The notes under the pieces: model-generated
What the model was told of the DNA's origin: nothing
The model's database searches: none
Seen by the model: only the letters and a program-made list of their open reading frames with translations
In this document: piece by piece, positions 56,529 through 64,000 of the stretch
Numbering within the stretch: the stretch's first letter is position 1
Layout of the letters: every line of letters begins with the position of its first letter
Assembly: GCF_034702125.1 (NCBI RefSeq)
Contig: NC_085876.1
Span: 17,479,014 to 17,543,013 of the forward strand
From: Engraulis encrasicolus
Taxonomy: Eukaryota; Chordata; Actinopteri; Clupeiformes; Engraulidae
DNA length: 64,000 nucleotides
Direction of reading: 5' to 3'
Program-made: the position numbers and the translations under genes

Positions 56529-58142
56529 CAACCAGGTGATTGTCAGGTTGAATGATCACCTGGTTGAATTGGACGGGTAAAGCCAGCTCATTTGGAATGG
56601 AATACATGGCTCTGGATTGTAGTATAACTAATGAATTCAGGTTGGCCATCACTGCCAGAGTTGACAAACTGATGTGCCTGCCTGACCAACAGCACCTTCT
56701 GGCCTGCCCTGCAAACATAGTAGCTGCCAATAGGTGGCACCCACGCACCTCCATTAACACTGAATGCAGAGCTGGTACAGGAGCCAGGCAGACTGACTGT
56801 AGGATATATCTTGTAGCCTATTTCCACCACAAGTGTCTGCATCAAGGAAAAAATCAGAAGACAAAAAATATAGGAATGCTTGGAAAAGCAGACCAAGTCT
56901 TTGCTACTAAAAATGGCTATTGGGAAGCCAAAACAAAATACAAGTCATAGACAAAAGAAATCAGCAGACTGCTGAGTATTGGGCCTACAATAGTCTCTCA
57001 GGAATCCAGGGCCAATTTGTCACCCTAATTCCAAAGAAGGGGAACATAATTTGGCCTACTTGTATTTCACGTGTGGGCCCAATGAAGTCTAGACCCATTT
57101 AATAAATGTAACATTATTGTCATTGGCAAATGATGAAGGCCTGTGCAATATGTGTGGAATAATACCCATGCCATGACCTATCTGTGACTTGCAACTTGCT
57201 ATGATAATTTTGTCTCCCCACCTTGTGGCAGCAGTTATTAGAAGCCGCATATCCCTGGCGTCGCAACGCGTTGTGTTTCCAGGTCGCTGGTAAGCTGAAA
57301 ATCTTCTTTTCTGTCATTAGGGATATTATCTTCCTCTCTCTCGCACAGCCCTTTAGCTACTTCAGAAGCTACTGCGATTGCCCAATGCACGAGCGAGAAA
57401 ATGTTCCAAATCGCGCGCACATAGGTCACTTGTCACACACGTGGGGGGCTTGCCACGAGGAGGGAACTGAACATATCCACGGACCTAGCTACACTGAATT
57501 CATGGGGTAATAGTGATTGCAGAATGACAGTGTTGAGCTCAGAAAGTATCAGAGTCGTATGGGCGAGGTAGCAAAGCATGGTGGATACAGCTACACTATC
57601 TCAGATGACCAGCATCCAATAAGACTGAAGCTACTCGCACCTCTCACTTCTGAAGACATGACTATTTTACCTTCATTTCAGCAGAAATATGAGAACACTA
57701 AACAGGGTGTGTGTGTGTGTGTGTGTGTCTAGCTCACTGTAGCTACTGCACATGTGAAGAATGCAAGAGTAGGCCTTGCAGACGGTGCGCAAATAATTTT
57801 GCTAGCAGATGATGAAAGTAGCATAGTGGATAGACGGACGGATTTGATTAAGAGGAAAATATTTAGGAGTTTGTAGGGCTACACATTTTAACTCTTTTCA
57901 CAATACAACTTTCTGAACTGGTCGTCGTCAGCAATACAGCAGCCTGTTGCATTATGTGTCTGTAGAATATAAAAACCGCTTGGTAAAAAGCATCTGCTAT
58001 GAATTACAGAGTTTTGCTGAACTATAACAAATTCTACTTGTCCACACATCCCCAAACGTGACCACCTTCTGCGTTCTGCCTACAAAAAAATAGAGCGTCT
58101 TTCCCTGCAGGCGCGTATGACGGACAGCGCACTTTGATTCTG

Positions 58143-58156
58143 CCACCAGGTGGCGC
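58143..58156 (+). promoter_or_regulatory. CTCF-core-like motif
   Basis: CCACCAGGTGGCGC fits the CTCF core CCASYAGRKGGCRS at every position. It lies just upstream of a locally CpG-richer segment and a candidate 5' exon, so it could mark an insulator or promoter edge. Confidence 0.4.
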
Positions 58157-58264
58157 CATTGGCGACCTTTTGTTTCGAGTCTGTTGTCGTGTACAAGGGT
58201 TCTAAACTCTTGTGTGGCTAGTTGTGGATGTTCAGGTTGGTTATCGGAGCCACACGGAGGCGAG

Positions 58265-58487
58265 TGTGCCTTGAGAAAAGCGTCGAGCATGGATGTGGAA
58301 GTAAAGCTAGTGCGTTCCCCTAAAGAGCCGAACCGCGTTTAATTGATCAAGACATTGTTTTTAATTTTGAACAGAAAAAAATCATAACAGACTATCAAAC
58401 ATACCTGTGGAGGAGAAGGCGCGAGGACATGCATGTTCGATATTTCTGTCGAAACGGCTAACCTACACTGCACGCTTTACGAGTTAA
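58265..58487 (+). other. Candidate 5' exon of a gene lying mainly beyond the window
   Basis: The segment has more CpG than its surroundings and ends in a strong splice donor (GTTAAG then GTAAGT, cut after about 58487). It contains only a 17-codon ORF starting at 58289, so it would be untranslated or have a short upstream ORF. No promoter element was identified. Confidence 0.25.
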
Positions 58488-59256
58488 GGTAAGTACCCTT
58501 TGTTATTTATATTTGCAATAAACACACACAACACCTTTGTACAGAACCTGCACGTTTTATTTTCAGGGTTCGTGCAAAGCAGCAACACTGTAGCCTACTA
58601 ACTTAATGTGAACAATATGTGGCTGAGACAGCCACTTCAGGAGATTCGTAAATTAGCCTGTTCACACAGTATTACGTGGGTTAGATGTGTGGCTATCTCT
58701 GAAAACAGTCACAAAGAAAAACATTTTCTTTGCCATGGTAGACTAGCTTGCAAGAGTTACCCGTATGAGAATAACGTTGTTGTAAAAACACGTGCCCAGT
58801 TGCCTGAGTTGCCCTGGAATGTTTTGGAAGTGGAATGTTGACTGTTTTTCTTTCCGAATTGGTCGGATGAGCCTGTACAGTTATGTTATGTAATTGTCTC
58901 TGGAAGCATATTCATGGGAACATCTTGAGTATTTCTTAATATTTGTGCAAGATAAAGTTGCCATACAAAAACTTGCCACGTACAGAGTTTGGGTGGTTAT
59001 AACATAGTAGTAGCAGCAGCACTGTATTTAGTATGCTACTACTGAGTCAGCTACATTGAATGTAATCTGTAAAAATTGGGAATATGTCACACGCTACGAT
59101 TCGCATGTTGACTACATTTTGTCTAGTGTTGTGGTGGTTGTTGTGTGTTCATAACACTATATGGGCCTTCTGAGACAAAAATTACTCATCAGCTGTGTCT
59201 TGCTGTATCTGTGCCTCATCAAAATATTTGTGATCAGTTGATCACACTGACACAAA

Positions 59257-59775
59257 TCAGACTATCAAGAAAGATGTCTTTCTGTTTATCCTGATCCATT
59301 TCTGGAAGTAGTAGCCTATATGCACATCTTTCATCCCAATGTTTGCATGACTGAAAAATTGGGACCAAAATGTTTCTTTATTTGTTTCTGATGGCATACC
59401 ATCACCTCCCAAGTAAGTGTCAATCAGTCTAGAGAGTTTGTGCTCTTGGATGGACGGGTGTGTACTAGCTAGAGACCACAGGAATGCTCTTGGGGGCTGG
59501 AGAGGACACACTGGTGTCAGTGTCACTATATCGTTACCCGCTCTCATGAACACAGCACACATCACTTCTGGAAGAAGAATCTGATCTCTGATCTGCTCAC
59601 GAGTCGCGGCACTTCTGAGTCTGGACATGATGCTCTTCAACACAATCACACATGTACAAGCCCACAAACACAAAAGACCTGCATACACGCTGCAACACTG
59701 TATGGACAATAAATAAAGTCTTTGACTCTGAAATATGTAGATTAGAGAAGAGTAGAGTAGAGAGTAGAGTATCAT
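59257..59775 (-). other. Unrecognised 172-codon open reading frame
   Basis: The first part is hydrophobic and overlaps an interspersed repeat (59758 onwards). The middle (REQIRDQILLPEVMCAVFMR) looks more protein-like. I recognise no family and see no supporting splice or promoter structure. It could be a fragment of an exon, a repeat-derived ORF or chance. Confidence 0.2.
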
Positions 59776-59900
59776 TTATTGATCACAGGACATTGATACA
59801 AGTGAAATTAAGTCATCAAGTTACATACAAACATAAAACAGAAGACATCACACACAGGCATTACACACATCATTACACATATATTTACCATATATAGCAC
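59758..59900. repeat. Interspersed repeat shared with 31738-31890
   Basis: It has GAGTATCATTTATTGATC, AAATTAAG and AGAAGACATCACACA, and a CA tract follows at about 59951. Confidence 0.6.
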
Positions 59901-59940
59901 ACTCTTACATACATTCAGCCCAAGGCAGGAAACTAACTCA

Positions 59941-59973
<33 letters not shown>

Positions 59974-60159
59974 CGTTAGGGAAATGTTAATTGTTATGCT
60001 CTTAGTCAGACCAAGTCTCGAAGAGATTTGAAAGTCGATCATAATCAGGCTATCTGTGTGCAGGGCTGTTGTCACTGATGGGCTGAGGAGGATGAATATG
60101 AGCCGATGTTGGATTGATGCTGGAATGTGTTTTCCCTACCTTGGTAGTCATTTTTTAAA

Positions 60160-60320
60160 GTATGTTTTGGCCTTTATTATTACAGGACAGTGTGAGAGTA
60201 TACAGGAAATGACTGGGAGAGAGAGACGGGGGAGGGTCGGGAAATGACCCCGGCCGGACTCGAACTGGGGTCCCTGTGGGCAATGTAAGCACTTAGCGTG
60301 CTGCGCCACAGTGCCCCCAC
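60160..60320 (-). mobile_element. tRNA-derived SINE
   Basis: On the minus strand it runs from a tRNA-like head (GGGGGCACTGTGGCGCAGCA), through the B-box-like AGTTCGAGTCC, to a tail with AATAAAGGCC. Confidence 0.8.
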
Positions 60321-60614
60321 CTTGGTAGTCATTTTTTTGTGTGAGAAGTGGAACTGCATTGCCCATTTACAGTTAAAGTTTTCTGAACGGCACTGAACTG
60401 AACAAGACACGTGCTCTTCGAAGCTTTGAGAGGCATCGTATGGTGGTGTGGAATGAAGAAGTATTTGGCAGCCTCGAGGTTGTTTCGTCACCACCCTGTT
60501 AACTGACTAGACCAGTGGTTCTCTAGACCAGTGGCATCCTTATCAACACCCCCCGAGGGCTCCCCAACGCCCCCTGGGGGGCTGGACCACCCCCTTTGAG
60601 AAACACTAGACTAG

Positions 60615-60824
60615 CCAGTGTTTCCCAACCAGGGGTACGTGTACCACTAGGGGTACGCGAGCACACTGCAGGGGGTACTTGAAAAGATGTTATTATTATA
60701 ACAAATGTATGGAGCAGTCACATCAGGACAGAGAAAGCGATATAGAACATGAATTGGGGGGTACTCATGGTACAACTAAGAGGCTTAGGGGGTACGTGAG
60801 ACAAAAAAGGTTGGGAAACACTGG
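60615..60824. mobile_element. hAT-like MITE
   Basis: Termini CCAGTGTTTCCCAACC and GGTTGGGAAACACTGG are exact inverted repeats. The flanks share GACTAG but no clean 8-bp duplication. A second, partial element of the CAGTGGTTCTC type lies just before it (about 60521-60610). Confidence 0.75.
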
Positions 60825-61584
60825 ACTAGACTATTGCCTTTATCCTAGCCCACATCCGCATCTGACACACCCAGCCCACCTGATTCACTGTCCAGTGTCC
60901 TCTGTTCAAGAAGGCAGAAAATGTGTGCACATCAGTGGCACAGGTGCTGGACAAAATAAAATAACTGAAGTAAATAATAAATGTCCGCAACACTGTTAAT
61001 GCTCCCAGTTGTTTAATGGCACAACGTTTCGGACCTTAGTCCTTCTTCAAGTGCAACCGAAACGTCGTGCCATTAAACAACTGGGAGCATTAACCTTTAA
61101 GAGTGTACCGTCACACCGGTGTGACGGGAATGTTCGGGCAGTGAAAGTTCTATAGAATTCTGGGCGTCATTCAATACAATTTGGAATTTTAGAATCTTGC
61201 ATTGTTATATAACACATTCTTTTTATAGAATGTTCAAAAACCCACCCTCTTAATTAACAGTGTTGTGGACATTTATTATTTACATCACTGTCCTCTGTTG
61301 CCTGTACTCTTGGAGTTTGTGGGTGCAAATAATTCCCCCAAACTTGCATTCTCTCTTCTGTCCTTTGACTTTGTGACTTGTTGTCTACCAGGGTAGTCAG
61401 TTTTATATTTTTCTCTCATTTGGCATTTACAGTATTCATGATATCTGAAGTAGAAAGCCTTGTGGTGCAGGAGGACATTTGTCTGTGTTTCAAAGTTGCT
61501 TTGACAATAAGGCTTATTTATCGTGAAGATATATCTGTGTGTGTTTTGAGTGTTAAATTAAACAAACTTAAGGCTTATTTATCT

Positions 61585-61766
61585 GTAGCCTCTTACTGCA
61601 GATGGGGTCGCCGGCGGGCCTATTCACTATTTGCTGAAAATACTCAACTACATCATAACAACATTGCTATGACAGTACCAAGAGCCTTAAGTAACAGATT
61701 AAGACATAGCCATTACAATAGGTGACAGTAAGTTTATAACATAGGCTCTGTGCCAAGGGGTTAAGA
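61585..61766 (-). repeat. Copy of a dispersed repeat found at least five times in the window
   Basis: It has TAGCCTCTTACTGCAGATGG, CTATTCACTATTTGCTGAAA and CAACATTGCTATGAC. Relatives lie at about 4447-4580, 16620-16900, 45255-45700 and 49905-50380. Here the CAACTACATCATAAC site lacks the MITE that interrupts the last two. Confidence 0.75.
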
Positions 61767-62008
61767 TGTGTGTTTTGAGTGTTACATTAAACAAATTTGG
61801 AGGAGCAGACAATGATTTCTGAGTGTTACATTAAACACATTTGGAGTGGACAATGAGGTGGGAGGATGGAAGAAATGATTTGCACCCAGTGTCTTGCCTC
61901 ATCGCTAGCCCGGGCCCTCCCACGCTAAACTGTTATGCTGCACAAAGTTTCCCCTGTCATTTAGTCTGGCCAGGCACACTATCTAGAACATTTCAAATTC
62001 TTAAAAAA

Positions 62009-62195
62009 TGGGGGCGCTGTGGCGCAGCGCGCTAAGCCCCCCACATTTGGGCTTGCATGCCCACCCACGGGGACCCTGGTTCGGGTCCGGCTGGGGTCAT
62101 TTCCCGATCCTCCCCTGTCTCTCTGTCCCATTCGCTTCCTGTCACCATCTTCGGCTGTCCTGTCGAATAAAGGCATAAAAGCCCCTAAAAAAAAA
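62009..62195 (+). mobile_element. tRNA-derived SINE (left half of an inverted pair)
   Basis: tRNA-like head GGGGGCGCTGTGGCGCAGCG, B-box-like GGTTCGGGTCC, AATAAAGGC and an A-rich tail. Confidence 0.85.
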
Positions 62196-62204
62196 TATAT
62201 AATA

Positions 62205-62371
62205 TAAGTCTTTTTGACTTTATCTATGATAGGACAGTGAAGGTGGTGACAGGAAGCGAGTGGGGAGAGAGAGATGAGGAAGGGCCGGCAAAGGACCCGG
62301 GCCGGGAATCCAGCCCGGGTCAGCCACATGACAGACGGGTGCCCCATCCTTTGGCCATGGCAGGGCCAGAG
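62205..62371 (-). mobile_element. tRNA-derived SINE (right half of an inverted pair)
   Basis: On the minus strand it has a GGCCATGGC-type head, GGATTCCCGGCCC and a body ending in a T-rich (tail) segment. It belongs to the same family as 5616 and 13868. Confidence 0.8.
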
Positions 62372-64000
62372 CATTTCAAATTCTAACAACAGGTGGGGAG
62401 CTTATCCATTTTGAGCATTTCCAGTGTGTCAATGGGGCATGTTTAAGACAGTGACCCTACAGTTCAGTTAGAAGGTCAGTGAAGGAATGGGTGGTGTAAT
62501 CGATTGCCGTTTCAACAAGGAGCATACGGAGGCATTTCATTAACGCAAGCAAGGCACAACCTCGGAGAAATAGGCTGAAGACGTAAGTATTTAGACCAAA
62601 TATCTCGCGGGGCTTTAAAGTTGCAATAGTCAGGCCATCTCACCACACCCTCCATCGAGGGGGTGACCGAGGAAGGAGTGGGTTCCCCATTTGATTTTTT
62701 GTGTTTTTGGCTTAATTTAGGAGCCGAGATAGATGCCAGTGCCTCGCCACCAGCTCCTGGTGCCCCCTATCATTACAATTCATCCCCAGAGTGCTCCAGG
62801 CGTGTTAAGTCTGTTTTTTTTCAAGATTATGTATTTGTCTGTAATTTTAGCTGCCATCAGAGGAATGTGATTTTATTACTCTTTGCTTCAAATTAGCCAT
62901 CTGGCAAGGCCTCGGGTGTCTGTAAGGCTCAATGAATCATTATAGCAATGTAATAGGTCAACACTGGTTTTGGCAGACTAGGAAACTTTTTAACCTGTGG
63001 TGATTGTTCTCTGTGCAATATGCAACTTTTGCTGTGCAATATATGCATCTTTTGCTGTGTTGAAAAGAAAATCTATTTTGCCGCTGACTGATGAACGCTA
63101 TTTGTGCAGACATTTTTTCATACATTTGTTGTGTTTTTTAGTCTTTTTCGATATACTCCCCTACTTGCTAATGTTTTGGGTGCTGTGACCTGTTAATTCA
63201 CAAGGATGTCTGTCTTAGTGATAAAATCCAGGAGTAACTTCACTTGACTTGGTTGCGAAATTCAGTGCTGCATCACAGCTTGTACGGTGTGGGACTTGTC
63301 TTTTACAAACTATTGCCTGCCCTGTACCCCCAAAAATGTGGGATGAAAGTAGTATGAATGTATGAATCTTGCAAATTAAAAGGTGAATGAATGGACATCC
63401 CTGTAGGTCCACCAAACGCGTCTCTGAGATGCTGATTTGGCCATTCTTGAAAGCCAGTCCACACCACTGCACTGGCCACTGGCTAATAATAGCGAGCCCT
63501 AAGTCCAGCGAGCCTGAGGCCTCATGTCGAGCAGACCAGGCGCGGAGTGGCCGTAGGGAGATCGGGGACTTGTCCCGGTGGGCCGCGGCCGTGAAATGTA
63601 ATAGAGCGGCCGCCCAGCGTTCTTTGCCAGCCCGGATACTTTTAAATTACACTTCTATGCACTAACTTCCCACTTTCCACTCTCCTGTATTTCAGCTCAA
63701 CTGACTACCCAGTATTTATACCGCATACCAGATGGCAATACCTCACTGACGGTGTCAGACAGTAAATTGGCCACACCCCTTCTCTACTGATAATTTTCAT
63801 ACACCGTAGATCGCGGAAGTTTACAAGATCTTAGTAACACAGTTTCGTTTTCAGTATTTTAAGAACCTGTGATATGTATATTGGTTACCAAAGGATGGAA
63901 ATATTAATATATTATGATTTATTTTCCGATTTCCACACGACTGTTACAGTTTACAGTCTTTCCAGTCCAGATTCATTTGCTCTGTGGTTATTGACTTGGG

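Larger units (their letters stand above)
56229..56752. repeat. Inverted copies of a dispersed repeat
   Basis: GTGCGTGGGTGCCACCTA at 56230 reappears inverted at about 56735-56752. The similarity runs through GGCAGCTACTATGTTTGCA and GGCCAGAAGGT to GATGGCCAACC. Confidence 0.75.
53342..64000. other. Distal flank without a confirmed gene
   Basis: It contains LINE-like tails (about 53660-53770 and 54270-54310), several hAT-type MITEs, SINEs, an inverted repeat around 56240-56750, microsatellites (57707-57728 and about 59951-59972), a candidate 5' exon (58265-58487) and an unrecognised ORF (59257-59775). Confidence 0.55.

Noticed and set aside
56518..56950. ORFs around 56.5-56.95 kb on both strands
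   Set aside because: They fall in inverted copies of a dispersed repeat and share no recognisable domain.
13868..62371. tRNA genes suggested by A-box and B-box-like sequence
   Set aside because: These lie in SINE bodies with A-rich tails and target duplications and lack a complete tRNA fold.

Overview
The window looks like a piece of a ray-finned fish (teleost) genome. It is AT-rich and packed with simple repeats, tRNA-derived SINEs, hAT-type MITEs with 8-bp target duplications and an intact Bel/Pao retrotransposon. All recognisable host genes are small, multi-exon immunoglobulin-superfamily (IgSF) receptor genes. I cannot name the species or genus from sequence alone.

The core is a cluster of seven related receptor genes, named here VC1 to VC7 for convenience. 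VC1 to VC4 are on the + strand (about 3.6-6.0, 9.9-13.5, 18.3-28.1 and 32.6-36.6 kb). VC5 to VC7 are on the - strand (about 39.8-42.1, 46.5-48.7 and 51.1-53.3 kb), so the two blocks converge. Each gene has a short leader exon, one V-type Ig exon ending in a J-like G-x-G strand already fused in the germline, one C-type Ig exon with C1-set hallmarks, a transmembrane exon and a short tail. Ectodomain introns are phase 1. The reconstructed reading frames of VC1, VC2, VC3, VC4 and VC7 close without a frameshift, giving about 264-300 residues. VC6 is a pseudogene with several lesions and looks like a recombinant of a VC5-like 5' half and a VC7-like 3' half. No recombination signal was seen next to any V exon, so these read as non-rearranging, antigen-receptor-like surface proteins.

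Several genes are shaped by repeats. VC3 carries a complete Bel/Pao element (20236-27313, 5-bp target duplication, single 1935-codon ORF, antisense to the host gene) in its last intron, and its V-exon acceptor is the end of a CTGT microsatellite. VC2 has an extra intron inside its C-domain exon that is largely filled with mobile DNA, and its C exon starts only a few bases after a LINE-like tail. VC6 and VC7 lie in a roughly 4.7-kb tandem duplication whose two copies differ by datable insertions: a MITE in one and a SINE in the other.

Outside the receptor genes (1-3.5, 6.2-9.9, 13.5-18.3, 28.1-32.5, 36.6-39.7, 42.1-46.5 and 53.4-64 kb) I see only repeats and unassigned intergenic DNA. Possible exceptions are a 5'-exon-like segment near 58.3-58.5 kb with a CTCF-like motif beside it, and a 172-codon reading frame near 59.3-59.8 kb that I do not recognise.
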